Below, piece after piece: positions 1 to 8,461 of a DNA stretch of 64,000 bases. The translations under genes and the position numbers were made by a program. The stretch covers positions 1 through 64,000 of the forward strand of contig CAIMSN010000073.1 of the NCBI GenBank assembly GCA_903844135.1. The letters are read 5' to 3'. The notes under the pieces were generated by a model. The model did no database searches. It was not told where the DNA came from and saw only the letters and a list, made by a program, of their open reading frames with translations. Position 1 is the first letter of the stretch; every line of letters starts with the position of its first letter. This stretch comes from an uncultured Rhodospirillales bacterium. Lineage in GTDB: Bacteria > Pseudomonadota > Alphaproteobacteria > Acetobacterales > Acetobacteraceae.

Positions 1-96
1 CAGGAGGTGCGCGACGCCGACCCGGCCGATTTCACCATCCCGGACGTGACGGCGATCGCCAGGCTGCTGATCGAGTCGTGGCTGGAGGAGGCGTAG
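1..96 (+). CDS. C-terminal end of an unidentified protein
   Basis: The first 96 bases read as an open frame of 31 codons ending in TAG at 94-96, the tail of a gene that starts before the window. The fragment is acidic and ends in a short helix-like stretch (LLIESWLEEA). This is too little to assign a family. It runs toward the minus-strand PTS operon, so the two are convergent. Confidence 0.5.
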   Translation, partial: QEVRDADPADFTIPDVTAIARLLIESWLEEA

Positions 97-122
97 GGCA
101 TTCCGTCCGGGCCATGCTCCGC

Positions 123-416
123 TCAGGTGGTGGCGGTCAGTCGCGCCGCGATGTCGTCGAGCACCGCGTCCTTGCCGATGCCGGTCAGGAACGCCAGGCC
201 CTTGATGACCGGCTTGGTGACCGATGCGGAGATCGGCGTGGTGGACACGATGAAATCCACGCCGTCGACCAGCGACGGCACTTCGGTCGCCTTGGCCTGC
301 AGCGCGTCGAAGGTCAGGCCGCGCTTCTTCATCTCCTCCGTCACCGTCGCGTTGACCACGGTCGATGTGGCCACGCCGGTCCCGCAGACGAAAAGGATGG
401 TCTTGCGTTTTGCCAT
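123..416 (-). CDS. PTS sugar transporter subunit IIB (galactitol type)
   Basis: A 97-aa cytoplasmic phosphocarrier that would pass phosphate from the IIA protein to the incoming sugar at IIC. The N-terminus KTILFVCGTGVATST is the usual IIB P-loop, with the phosphorylated cysteine at residue 11. Length fits GatB-like IIB proteins. The ATG at 416-414 is chosen because it lies one base after the stop of the IIA gene (TGA-C-ATG), so translation is probably coupled. A longer frame to 473 would overlap IIA. Last gene of a IIC-IIA-IIB operon. Substrate is not visible from sequence; galactitol or another polyol is inferred from the IIC family. Confidence 0.85.
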   Translation of the reverse strand: MAKRKTILFVCGTGVATSTVVNATVTEEMKKRGLTFDALQAKATEVPSLVDGVDFIVSTTPISASVTKPVIKGLAFLTGIGKDAVLDDIAARLTATT

Positions 417-417
417 G

Positions 418-894
418 TCAGGACTCTCCCAGGGGGCCGAACAGCATCTTGATGTCGTCCGTGGTCGTTGCACGCTTCAGTCGGTCGCGCATCGCCGGAT
501 TCTGGATGGTGGCGATGACCTGCTGCAGCACGTCGATCTGCCGGTCCTTGTCGTCGATCGCGAGCAGGAAGACCGTGCCGACGGACAGCGTCTCCTCCGG
601 GTCGTCGATGCTGGCGAACGCGACCGGGGTCGAGAGGGTGGCGAGCGCCACGCCGGCCTTGATCACATGCTCGGGGTCGGTGTGCGGGACGGCGACATTC
701 TCCTCCAGCTCCAGCGGCAGGCCGGTCGGCAGGGTTCGCTCGCGCTCCATGACGGCATCGGCGAACGTGCTCCTGACGTAACCCAGCGCGTGCAGCCGTT
801 CGGCCAGCATGCGTATGACCTGCTCGCTCGTGGCGGCCTGCACGCCGAGCAGCACCGCCTGCGGTTCCAGAACGTCCATCAGGCCGATCGCCAC
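418..894 (-). CDS. PTS sugar transporter subunit IIA (fructose/galactitol type)
   Basis: A PTS EIIA domain of about 158 aa that accepts phosphate from HPr and passes it to IIB. The segment ELEENVAVPHTDPEHV holds the likely phosphorylated histidine, near residue 71, in the usual VAxPH context. A GTG start at 894 is chosen because GGGGAG lies six bases upstream. The ATG at 879 is an alternative that shortens the protein by five residues. It follows the IIC gene after 28 bases and is coupled to IIB. Confidence 0.85.
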   Translation of the reverse strand: MAIGLMDVLEPQAVLLGVQAATSEQVIRMLAERLHALGYVRSTFADAVMERERTLPTGLPLELEENVAVPHTDPEHVIKAGVALATLSTPVAFASIDDPEETLSVGTVFLLAIDDKDRQIDVLQQVIATIQNPAMRDRLKRATTTDDIKMLFGPLGES

Positions 895-922
895 GGCATA
901 CTCCCCATTCTTCAAACGTCGA

Positions 923-2344
923 TCAGGCGGCGGAAGCCTCGGCCGCTTCGTCCTCCGCGCCCGCCGCACGGTCCCAGGCCGGCGCGTGACGCCGATAGAG
1001 GGTGAAGAGCAGCGCGATGATCGCGGCGATCAGGGCGATGCCGGCGGCGCCGAGACCCACCACCAGCCGAATCACGACGTAGGGGATCCACAGGAAGCCG
1101 TCGACCACGGACGTGATCTGCAGGGCATTCTCCGGCAGCTTGAAGCCGGACGACACCGCGGCTTCGGTGAACAGCGGCGCCAGCGCGTTGGCGACGTAGA
1201 ACCCGATGGTCAGGGTGACGGTTCCCACCACCACCATCCGGAACACGTTGCCCTTGAGCAGCGGCGCGGTCAGCGCGACGATGAACGGGATGACGGCCAG
1301 GTCGGCGAACAGGATGACCCGGTTGCCGGGAAGGATCACCGACAGGACGATGGCGATCGGAACCAGGATCAGCGACGACGAGATCGCCGCCGGATGTCCG
1401 ATCAGGATCGCGGAATCGAGCCCGACCAGCAGCTCGCGGTCACCGGTCCGCTTGCGCACGAATTTCTGCGCCGCGTCGGAGACCGGCAGCAGGCCTTCCA
1501 TCAGGACCTTCACCATCCTGGGCAGGAGCAGCATGACCGCGGCGAGCGTCATGCCGGTTCCCAGGATCTTCGAGAGCGCGGTGCCGAAATCGCCGGCGTT
1601 GTAGAACGCGATGCTGCCGAGCACGAGACCGATGACGAGGCCCAGCACGACGGGCTCGCCGAACACGCCCAGCCGGCGCTCGATGGTTTCGGTGCGGATG
1701 TCGATCCGGTTGATGCCGGGGATGCGGTCCATGATCCAGTTCAGCAGGATGGCGATCGGCAGGATCTGCGCCGAGGCGATATGCGGCACCGAGATGCCGG
1801 GAACGCCGTAGAACTGCTGCACGGCGCGCGCCGACCAGTCGGCGAACAGCAGCGACAGGGCGGCCGCCAGGGCGGCCGCCAGGGCGGCGAGGGCGATGCC
1901 GTAGGCGAGGTTGTGGGTGGCCGCCGCGACCAGCGAACCGATGAAGGCGAAATGCCAGAAGTTCCAGACGTCGACGTTGAGCGTGCGCGTCCAGCGCAGC
2001 AGCAGCAGGACCACGTTCACCAGGATGCCGACCGGGATGACCCAGAGGCCGACCGACGATCCGAAGGCGATCGCCGCCGCGGACGGCCAGCCCACATCGA
2101 CGATATCTCGCTTGATGCCGGTGTTCCTGACGATCGCCTGGGCGACCGCGCCGATCGAGGTGAACATCAGTCCGAGGACCAGATTGATGCCGATGAAGGC
2201 GACACCGATCGTCACCGCGGCGCGGAACGCCTTGCCGGCCTTGGCGCCGAGTACGAGGGCGATCACGAAGATGACCACCGGCAGGAGGACGGTCGGGCCG
2301 AGCGTATCGACGGCCGACTTCAGGCCACTCAGAAAGGTGTCCAT
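923..2344 (-). CDS. gatC: PTS galactitol-type transporter subunit IIC
   Basis: A 473-aa integral membrane permease that imports and phosphorylates its sugar together with the IIA and IIB proteins encoded downstream. The start MDTFLSGLKSAVDTLGPTVL, the early GAKAGKAFRAAVTIGVAFIGIN segment and many hydrophobic segments match the GatC/SgcC family, and length is normal for it. An Ala-Leu run near residues 150-165 is coded by imperfect 12-base repeats around 1857-1890. First gene of the operon. The upstream spacer is about 400 bases and has repeated CGAA-type motifs that may be regulatory. No sugar-metabolism enzyme lies beside it inside the window. Confidence 0.85.
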   Translation of the reverse strand: MDTFLSGLKSAVDTLGPTVLLPVVIFVIALVLGAKAGKAFRAAVTIGVAFIGINLVLGLMFTSIGAVAQAIVRNTGIKRDIVDVGWPSAAAIAFGSSVGLWVIPVGILVNVVLLLLRWTRTLNVDVWNFWHFAFIGSLVAAATHNLAYGIALAALAAALAAALSLLFADWSARAVQQFYGVPGISVPHIASAQILPIAILLNWIMDRIPGINRIDIRTETIERRLGVFGEPVVLGLVIGLVLGSIAFYNAGDFGTALSKILGTGMTLAAVMLLLPRMVKVLMEGLLPVSDAAQKFVRKRTGDRELLVGLDSAILIGHPAAISSSLILVPIAIVLSVILPGNRVILFADLAVIPFIVALTAPLLKGNVFRMVVVGTVTLTIGFYVANALAPLFTEAAVSSGFKLPENALQITSVVDGFLWIPYVVIRLVVGLGAAGIALIAAIIALLFTLYRRHAPAWDRAAGAEDEAAEASAA

Positions 2345-2409
2345 CGTCCTGGTCTCTCCCCTGGCGCCTGCGGTTGTTTCCCGCTTTGGACATTTGTCGT
2401 CCGGTTGGG

Positions 2410-2445
2410 ACGAAAGTCTATCTTCTGCCTCGAAACGAAGTCAAT
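2410..2445 (-). promoter_or_regulatory. possible operator repeats upstream of the PTS operon
   Basis: On the plus strand, ACGAAAGTCTAT (2410-2421) and ACGAAGTCAAT (2435-2445) form a near-direct repeat 25 bases apart, 66-100 bases upstream of the IIC start. CGAAA-type repeats are common operators for DeoR-family sugar regulators, but no regulator gene is present next to it. Suggestive only. Confidence 0.25.
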
Positions 2446-2666
2446 CGGTGGCTGGGGGGATCGTCACGTGGAGCGAGCACGCGACGTGAGGCCGATTGCG
2501 CCTGGAACGGGGAGCGCCGGTGGGTGGCCAGGATCGGGGTTCCGGCGATCGGCAGGGCGTCCGGATCGTCGTGCGATCGGGTCTGGCCACGAAGGGGGCG
2601 ATGCATGCGGAGCCGGACGTCCTCGATGATGTCGTGCACCGCCGGATACGTCCGGTCTCGAAGCAT
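2418..2666 (-). CDS. possible small ORF or gene remnant in the pheA-PTS spacer
   Basis: The 408-base spacer 2345-2752 holds no confident gene. The best minus-strand frame starts at ATG 2666 and codes 82 residues (MLRDRTYPAVHDIIEDVRLR at the start), then becomes basic and low in pattern. It overlaps the putative operator repeats. It could be a decayed gene or chance in GC-rich DNA. No family recognised. Confidence 0.2.
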   Translation of the reverse strand: MLRDRTYPAVHDIIEDVRLRMHRPLRGQTRSHDDPDALPIAGTPILATHRRSPFQAQSASRRVLAPRDDPPSHRLTSFRGRR

Positions 2667-2752
2667 GGCCCGCGTCGAGCCGTTGCCCCGCCCGGCTGGG
2701 GGACCCAGGCGCAATCGCCGCACAGCGCCTGAACAAGGGCCGGCTGCGGCGC

Positions 2753-3604
2753 TCATCCTCGGAACAGCGAGCGGGGATAGGTGCCCAAGATCAGCACCTC
2801 GTCGGAGAAGAAGCCGAGTTCGGCGAGCGCGTTGGAAAGGCCCGGCTCGTCCGGGTGGCCGTCGACGTCGAGCAGGAAGCGGGTGGCGGAGAATACCCCG
2901 CCCTCCATGTAGCTCTCGATCCTGGTCATGTTGACGGCGTTGGTGGCGAAGCCGCCCAGCGCCTTGTAGAGCGCGGCGGGCACGTTCCTGACCCGGAACA
3001 GGATCGTCGACATCACCCCCGGGCCGGGCGGCGGCACCAGGCGGTCGCGGGCGGCGACGTAGAAGCGGGTGGTGTTGTGCGCGGCGTCCTCGACGTTGCG
3101 GCGCAGGATCGCCAGCCCGTGCAGCTCGGCGGCGAGCTCGGAGGCGATCGCGGCGTCCGCCTTGTCGCCGGCCTGCGCCACCAGGGCGGCGGCGCCGGCG
3201 GTGTCGAACTCGATCACCGGCTGCAGCCCGAGCGTCTCGATCAGCCGTCGCACCTGGCCCATCGCCACCGGATGGGTGTGCAGCCGCTTCAGGTCGGCGA
3301 CCGTGGCGCCCGGCACGCCGAGCAGGCAATGCTCGACGCGCTGGAAATGCTCGGCGACGATATGCAGGCCGCTTTCGGGCAGCAGGCTGTGGATGTCGGG
3401 CACGCGGCCGGCCAGGCTGTTCTCGCAAGCGAGCATGGCAAGCGCCGCGCGACCGTCATGCACCGCCTCGATCGCGTTCTGGAAGGTCGGGCAGGGCAGC
3501 GTCTCGCGGCCGGGAAAGGCGGTGCGGCAGGCCAGATCGGAATAGGCGCCGCGCAGGCCCTGGAAGGCGATCGGACCGGACGCGGACGCGAGGTTCTGTG
3601 TCAT
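2753..3604 (-). CDS. pheA: prephenate dehydratase
   Basis: Converts prephenate to phenylpyruvate in phenylalanine synthesis. The 283-aa protein starts MTQNLASASGPIAFQGLRGA, followed by the PDT domain with the NTTRFYV motif that contains the catalytic TRF. A C-terminal ACT domain (about residues 195-280) includes NMTRIESYMEGG, the position of the phenylalanine-binding ESR-type motif. It is a stand-alone dehydratase with no chorismate mutase domain, as usual in alphaproteobacteria. Start ATG at 3604. A longer frame upstream to 4000 runs antisense to the cytochrome gene and is ignored. Divergent from the cytochrome gene with a 100-base spacer. Confidence 0.95.
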   Translation of the reverse strand: MTQNLASASGPIAFQGLRGAYSDLACRTAFPGRETLPCPTFQNAIEAVHDGRAALAMLACENSLAGRVPDIHSLLPESGLHIVAEHFQRVEHCLLGVPGATVADLKRLHTHPVAMGQVRRLIETLGLQPVIEFDTAGAAALVAQAGDKADAAIASELAAELHGLAILRRNVEDAAHNTTRFYVAARDRLVPPPGPGVMSTILFRVRNVPAALYKALGGFATNAVNMTRIESYMEGGVFSATRFLLDVDGHPDEPGLSNALAELGFFSDEVLILGTYPRSLFRG

Positions 3605-3704
3605 GAGGCGATCCGGGTTGTTCGCCCCGGCTGCATCCCATAGGCTCCGGCGCTCGGCAAGCGCGGGCAGGGCCGGCGGGTCGGATCTCGGGGCGCCTTT
3701 GTCG

Positions 3705-4589
3705 ATGGGTTTCAGGGACATCAACCGGCTGGGCACGGCCCTGCTGTGCGTGGCGATCGCGGTCGGCGCTTCGGTGCTGGCGGCGCGGCTGCTGGTTCCG
3801 GACACCGCACCGCCGCATCCCGCGTTCGCGATCGCCGGGCTCGACGACGAGGCCGGACCCGCCGAAGCCGCGACACCGGCGATCCCGATCGCGGATCGGC
3901 TGGCCCGTGCGTCGGCGGCGCACGGCGCGGAGCTCGCCGCGGCGCAGTGCGGCGCCTGCCACACGCTGGATCGGGACGGCGTCGCCATGGTCGGACCCAA
4001 CCTGTGGGGCGTCGCCGGCGCACCGGTCGCCGCGAAGCCGGGCTACCGCTATTCGGACGCGCTGCGGGCGCTGGGCGGACGCTGGACCCCGGCCAGGCTC
4101 GATCTGTGGCTGACGCGGCCGCAGGCGATGGCGCCGGGCACGCGGATGGGCTTCGCCGGGCTCGACGATCCTAAGCAGCGCGCCGACCTGGTGGCGTTCC
4201 TGATCGGGCTGGCGCCGGAGGCGGCACCGCCGGCGGCGGGTGCGGCTCCCGTCGCGTTCCAGACGCTGGTCGACGGCGCCGATCCGAAGCAGGGCGCCGC
4301 GGCCGCGGCCGCGCAATGCGGCGCCTGCCACGGCTTCGACAAAGGCGGCGCGGCGATGGTCGGACCGAACCTGTATGGCGTGGTCGGACGGGGCGTCGCC
4401 CAGGCGCCGGACTATGCGTATTCGGCGTCGCTGTCGGCGCATCGCGGGGTGTGGACGGTGACGGCGCTTGGCGACTGGCTGGCCAATCCGCGCCAGTTCG
4501 CGCCCGGCACCAAGATGGGCTTCGCCGGCATCGCCGATCCTGGGCAGCGGGCAAACATCGTCGCCTATCTGCGGACGCTCGCGCCGTGA
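3705..4589 (+). CDS. membrane-anchored di-haem cytochrome c protein
   Basis: A 294-aa exported electron carrier made of two tandem class I cytochrome c domains. Residues 8-30 form an uncleaved-signal-type membrane anchor. Two CGACH haem sites lie near residues 82-86 and 205-209. Each is followed by MVGPNL(W/Y)GV and later by PGT(R/K)MGFAG, which supplies the methionine ligand, so the halves look like an internal duplication. Start ATG at 3705. Its TGA overlaps the GTG of hisN (GTGA). Similar proteins act in periplasmic electron transfer; the specific partner is unknown. Confidence 0.85.
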   Translation: MGFRDINRLGTALLCVAIAVGASVLAARLLVPDTAPPHPAFAIAGLDDEAGPAEAATPAIPIADRLARASAAHGAELAAAQCGACHTLDRDGVAMVGPNLWGVAGAPVAAKPGYRYSDALRALGGRWTPARLDLWLTRPQAMAPGTRMGFAGLDDPKQRADLVAFLIGLAPEAAPPAAGAAPVAFQTLVDGADPKQGAAAAAAQCGACHGFDKGGAAMVGPNLYGVVGRGVAQAPDYAYSASLSAHRGVWTVTALGDWLANPRQFAPGTKMGFAGIADPGQRANIVAYLRTLAP

Positions 4590-5386
4590 CCGGCACAGGA
4601 CCCGCGGACCCGCGTTTGCTGGCGGCGGCGCTGGCGGCGGCCGACCTGGCCCGGACGGTGATCCGGCCGTATTTCCGCACCGCGGTCGCGGCCGACGTCA
4701 AGGACGACGAAAGCCCGGTGACCGTCGCCGACCGCGCCGCCGAACAGGCGATGCGGGCGCTGCTGTCGGAGCGCCTGCCGGAGACGGGAATCCTGGGCGA
4801 GGAGTTCGGTCTCGACCGGCCCGACGCCCGGCTGCGCTGGGTGCTGGACCCGATCGACGGCACCCGCGCGTTCCTGACCGGGCGGCCGACCTTCGGCACC
4901 CTGATCGGGCTGCTCGACGACGGCGTGCCGGTGCTGGGGATCATCGACCAGCCGATCACCGGCGAGCGCTGGATCGGCCAGGCCGGGCAGCCGACCCGGT
5001 TCGACGCGCCGCTCGGCGGCATGCCGGGGACGCGGGCCTGCGCGTCGCTCGGACGCGCCGAGCTGTCCTGCACCGACCCGGCCATGATGCGCGGAGACAG
5101 CGCGCAGCGGTTCGCGGCGCTGCAGGACGCGGTCGCCCGCACCAGCTGGGGCGGCGATTGCTACGCCTACGGGCTGCTGGCGCTGGGCCAGATCGACATC
5201 ATCGCCGAGCGCACGATGAAGGTCTGGGATTGGACCGCGCTGGTCCCGGTGATCGAGGGCGCCGGCGGGCGGGTCACCGACTGGGCCGGGCGGCGGTTGC
5301 GCCCTGACAGCGACGGCAGCGTGCTGGCGGTCGGCGATCCCTCGCTGACGGCGCCCGCGGCGGCACTGCTGCATGTAGCGCGTTAG
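4586..5386 (+). CDS. hisN: histidinol-phosphatase, inositol monophosphatase family
   Basis: Removes phosphate from histidinol phosphate in histidine synthesis. The 266-aa protein carries the metal-dependent IMPase motifs: DESPVTVADRAAE, GEEFG, DPIDGTRAF, and near the C-terminus WDWTALVPVIEGAGG. Spacing and length match HisN rather than SuhB, but inositol-phosphatase activity cannot be excluded. The GTG start at 4586 overlaps the stop of the cytochrome gene, a coupling with no obvious functional logic. Confidence 0.85.
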   Translation: MTGTGPADPRLLAAALAAADLARTVIRPYFRTAVAADVKDDESPVTVADRAAEQAMRALLSERLPETGILGEEFGLDRPDARLRWVLDPIDGTRAFLTGRPTFGTLIGLLDDGVPVLGIIDQPITGERWIGQAGQPTRFDAPLGGMPGTRACASLGRAELSCTDPAMMRGDSAQRFAALQDAVARTSWGGDCYAYGLLALGQIDIIAERTMKVWDWTALVPVIEGAGGRVTDWAGRRLRPDSDGSVLAVGDPSLTAPAAALLHVAR

Positions 5387-5477
5387 CGGGGCGCGGTAAG
5401 GGGGGCGCGATCACCGGCCGGGATGGCTGCCATACGGGCGGGCGGCTGTTCGGGCGGCGCGGTTTGGCCTACGCAGC

Positions 5478-5492
5478 GTTCGTTGCACGAAC
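5478..5492 (+). promoter_or_regulatory. small inverted repeat before serA
   Basis: GTTCGT-TGC-ACGAAC is a perfect six-base inverted repeat ending 16 bases before the serA ATG. It could be an operator half-site pair or a small leader hairpin. No ribosome-binding sequence is obvious between it and the start codon. Confidence 0.3.
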
Positions 5493-5508
5493 AGCGAGCA
5501 CTGTTTCC

Positions 5509-6753
5509 ATGGCCAGCCAGCTCTCCCTGCCGAAGGACCGGATCCGCATACTCCTGCTCGAAGGGGTGCATGACAGCGCGGTCGAGGCGCTGGCGGCGAG
5601 CGGCTACGCGTCGGTGACCCGCCATGCCGGCGCGCTGGAGGGAGAGGCGCTGCAGCGCGCGCTCGACGGCGTGCATGTGGTGGGCATCCGCAGCCGCACC
5701 CAGCTCACCGAGGCGGTGATCGAGGGCGCCGACAAGCTGATCGCGATCGGCTGCTTCTGCATCGGCACCAACCAGGTGGCGCTGCACGCCGCCGCCAGCA
5801 GGGGAATTCCGGTCTTCAACGCACCGTTCAGCAACACGCGCAGCGTCGCCGAGCTCGTCATGGGCGAGATCGTCATGCTGCTGCGCAGGATCTTTCCGAA
5901 ATCCGTCTCCGCCCATCACGGCGCCTGGGACAAGTCGGCCGCCGATAGCTGGGAAGTGCGCGGCAAGACTCTGGGCATCGTCGGCTATGGCAGCATCGGC
6001 AGCCAGCTCTCGGTGCTGGCGGAAGCGTTCGGGATGCGGGTGATCTATTTCGACACCGTCAACAAGCTCGGCCACGGCAATGCGATCGCGGTGCCGACCC
6101 TGGCCAGGCTGCTGGCGGAAAGCGACGTGGTCAGCCTGCATGTGCCGCAGACGCCCGAGACCGACCTGCTGATCGGCGAGGCGGAGATCAGGGCGATGAA
6201 GCCGGGCGCCTTTCTGCTGAACAATGCGCGCGGCAACGTGGTCGATCTCGACGCGCTGGCGCGGGCGCTCGACGACCGCCATGTGCTGGGGGCGGCGATC
6301 GACGTGTTTCCGGTCGAGCCCGGCAGCAACAAGGAGCGTTTCGTCTCGCCGCTGCAGGGCCGCGACAACGTGATCCTGACGCCGCATATCGGCGGATCCA
6401 CCGCCGAGGCGCAGGAGCGGATCGGCGTCGAGGTCGCGGCCAAGCTGGTGGAATACAGCGACGTCGGCGCCACGCTGGGCGCGGTGAACTTCCCGCAGGT
6501 GCAGTTGCCGCCGCGTCCGCGCGGCACGCGCTTCATGCACGTGCACCAGAACACGCCCGGGATCCTGCGCCGGATCAACGAGATCTTTTCCGAGGCGCAG
6601 GCCAACATCGCCGCCCAGTTCCTGCAGACCGACGGCGAGCTGGGCTACGTGGTGGTGGAGGCGGAGACCGAGCGCGACGACGACGCGGCGATCCTGGCCA
6701 GGCTGCGCGCCCTGGACGGCACCATCCGCGCCCGCCTGCTGTATCAGCGCTGA
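5509..6753 (+). CDS. serA: D-3-phosphoglycerate dehydrogenase
   Basis: First step of serine synthesis, oxidising 3-phosphoglycerate with NAD. The 414-aa length matches the short E. coli-type enzyme. Visible: substrate-domain motif GIRSRTQLTEAV, the NAD-binding GIVGYGSIGSQLSVLAEAFG, the catalytic region PETDLLIGEAEI and LTPHIGGSTAEAQ, and a C-terminal ACT domain starting near VHQNTPGILRRINEIF, the usual site of serine feedback. The ATG at 5509 is preferred over an in-frame TTG at 5464 because family members begin close to the SLPKDRIRILLLEG segment. Confidence 0.95.
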   Translation: MASQLSLPKDRIRILLLEGVHDSAVEALAASGYASVTRHAGALEGEALQRALDGVHVVGIRSRTQLTEAVIEGADKLIAIGCFCIGTNQVALHAAASRGIPVFNAPFSNTRSVAELVMGEIVMLLRRIFPKSVSAHHGAWDKSAADSWEVRGKTLGIVGYGSIGSQLSVLAEAFGMRVIYFDTVNKLGHGNAIAVPTLARLLAESDVVSLHVPQTPETDLLIGEAEIRAMKPGAFLLNNARGNVVDLDALARALDDRHVLGAAIDVFPVEPGSNKERFVSPLQGRDNVILTPHIGGSTAEAQERIGVEVAAKLVEYSDVGATLGAVNFPQVQLPPRPRGTRFMHVHQNTPGILRRINEIFSEAQANIAAQFLQTDGELGYVVVEAETERDDDAAILARLRALDGTIRARLLYQR

Positions 6754-6774
6754 GCCTGCGATGATGGCCGGGTC

Positions 6775-6794
6775 GGCGGGCGGCTTTACCCGCC
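6775..6794 (+). terminator. possible hairpin after serA
   Basis: GGCGGG (6775-6780) pairs with CCCGCC (6789-6794) around an eight-base loop, just after the serA stop, followed by CTTAA rather than a clear T run. A weak terminator or transcript-stabilising hairpin. Confidence 0.3.
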
Positions 6795-6843
6795 CTTAAC
6801 CCGCCTGGGCGCATTCTTCGGATCGCATGATCCGGAGGACCGC

Positions 6844-8340
6844 ATGACCGTCGCCTGTGTCAGGAGCTTTGCCTTCGCCGGCGTCGATGCGGTCCCGGTC
6901 GAGGTGCAGGTACAGATCTCGAACGGTCTGCCGGCATTCCTGATCGTCGGGCTGGCCGACAAGGCGGTGGGCGAGGCGCGGGAACGGGTGCGCGCGGCGC
7001 TGACCGCGATGGGGCTGGCGCTGCCGCCCAAGCGCGTGCTGATCAACCTGGCGCCCGCCGACCTGCAGAAGGAAGGCAGCCATTTCGACCTGGCGATCGC
7101 GCTGGCGGTGCTGGCGGCGATGGACGTGCTGCCGCGGCACGAGGTGGCGGCCTACGCCGCGATCGGCGAGCTCTCGCTCGACGGCAGGGTCAATCCGGTA
7201 ACCGGCGTGCTGCCGGCGGCGATGGGCGCCTCCGCGCTCGATCTCGGTCTGATCTGCGCCGCCAGCCAGGGCGGCGAGGCGGCCTGGGCGGGACGGATCG
7301 AGGTGCTGGCGACGCCGGACCTGCTGTCGCTGGTCAATCATTTCCGCGGCCAGCAGGTGCTGAGCCCGCCGGTGCCGCCGGGCATCGCCGAGGCCGGTCA
7401 ACACCCCGACCTGGCCGACGTGAAAGGCATGGAGACCGCGCGCCGGGCGCTGGAGATCGCCGCCGCCGGCGGTCATTCGCTGATGCTGATCGGGCCTCCA
7501 GGGGCCGGAAAATCGATGCTGGCGGCGCGGCTGCCAGGCCTGCTGCCGGACCTGTCGGCGGAGGAGGCGCTGGAGGTGAGCACGATCCACAGCATCGCCG
7601 GGCTGCTGCAGGACGGCAGGCTGGTCACGCGGCCGCCGTTCCGCGAGCCGCATCATTCCGCCAGCCAGGCGGCGATCGTCGGCGGCGGACCCAGGGCCAA
7701 GCCGGGCGAGGTCAGCCTGGCGCATCGCGGAGTGCTGTTCCTCGACGAGATGCCGGAATTGCCGCGCCAGTCGCTCGAGGCGCTGCGCGCGCCGATCGAG
7801 ACCGGTCGCACCACCGTCGCCCGCGCCGCCGGCCACTACACCTATCCGGCCAGGTTCCAGCTTGTGGCGGCGATGAATCCATGCCGCTGCGGTTATCTCG
7901 GCGACGCGACCCGGGAGTGCCGGCGCGCGCCGCGCTGCGGCGAGGAATACATGGCCAAGATCAGCGGCCCGATGCTGGACCGGATCGACCTGACGGTGGA
8001 GATGCGCCCGGTCACGCCGAGCGAGCTGTCGCGCGCGCCGGCCGGAGAGCGGAGCTGCGACGTGGCCGGCCGGATCGCCTGCAGCCGCCGCCGCCAGCAT
8101 GCGCGCCAGGACGGGCTCTGCAACGCCGAGACCAATCCGGACCAGTTCGTCCTGGCGGAGGATGCGCGCTCGCTCGGCGAGCAGGCCTCCGACCGGCTCG
8201 GCCTGTCGGCGCGCGGCTTCACCCGGGTGCTGCGCGTGGCCCGCACCATCGCCGACCTCGACGCGAGCGACAGGATCGAACGCCCGCATGTCGCCGAAGC
8301 CCTCAGCTACCGCCGACGCACCAGCAAAGCCTGCCTGTAA
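6844..8340 (+). CDS. comM: YifB/ComM-family magnesium chelatase-like AAA ATPase
   Basis: A 498-aa AAA+ ATPase. The N-terminal ChlI-associated domain begins with VRSFAFAGVDAVPVEVQVQI. The Mg-chelatase-type core has Walker A GPPGAGKSMLAARLPG near residue 217, Walker B VLFLDEMPE, and the family segment AAMNPCRCGYLGD. A C-terminal lid contains LSARGFTRVLRVARTIADLD. ComM members are hexameric helicases that extend branch migration during uptake of foreign DNA; activity here is inferred from family. ATG at 6844 is preceded by CCGGAGG. Confidence 0.9.
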   Translation: MTVACVRSFAFAGVDAVPVEVQVQISNGLPAFLIVGLADKAVGEARERVRAALTAMGLALPPKRVLINLAPADLQKEGSHFDLAIALAVLAAMDVLPRHEVAAYAAIGELSLDGRVNPVTGVLPAAMGASALDLGLICAASQGGEAAWAGRIEVLATPDLLSLVNHFRGQQVLSPPVPPGIAEAGQHPDLADVKGMETARRALEIAAAGGHSLMLIGPPGAGKSMLAARLPGLLPDLSAEEALEVSTIHSIAGLLQDGRLVTRPPFREPHHSASQAAIVGGGPRAKPGEVSLAHRGVLFLDEMPELPRQSLEALRAPIETGRTTVARAAGHYTYPARFQLVAAMNPCRCGYLGDATRECRRAPRCGEEYMAKISGPMLDRIDLTVEMRPVTPSELSRAPAGERSCDVAGRIACSRRRQHARQDGLCNAETNPDQFVLAEDARSLGEQASDRLGLSARGFTRVLRVARTIADLDASDRIERPHVAEALSYRRRTSKACL

Positions 8341-8359
8341 ACGCGCCCTGGCGGTCATC

Positions 8360-8377
8360 CGCGGGCCATGGCCCGCG
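8360..8377. repeat. 18-bp perfect palindrome, REP-like
   Basis: CGCGGGCCATGGCCCGCG is a perfect palindrome 20 bases after the comM stop. A near copy of its core (GGCCATGACCCGCG) lies at about 8419-8432, and each is near a CGATGCTC word. This looks like a small palindromic intergenic repeat. It may also act as a 3' hairpin for comM. Confidence 0.5.
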
Positions 8378-8461
8378 CGTCGATGCTCACGACCTGGAAG
8401 TCGCTCCGCTTCGATGCTCGGCCATGACCCGCGGCCGGCGGCGCTGCGCGACGCCTCTGAC

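Noticed and set aside
809-2629. 606-codon plus-strand frame opposite the PTS operon
   Set aside because: It is rich in Arg, Asp, Gln and His without domains and lies exactly antisense to the well-supported IIC gene. Many similar long frames in this GC-rich window were dropped for the same reason.
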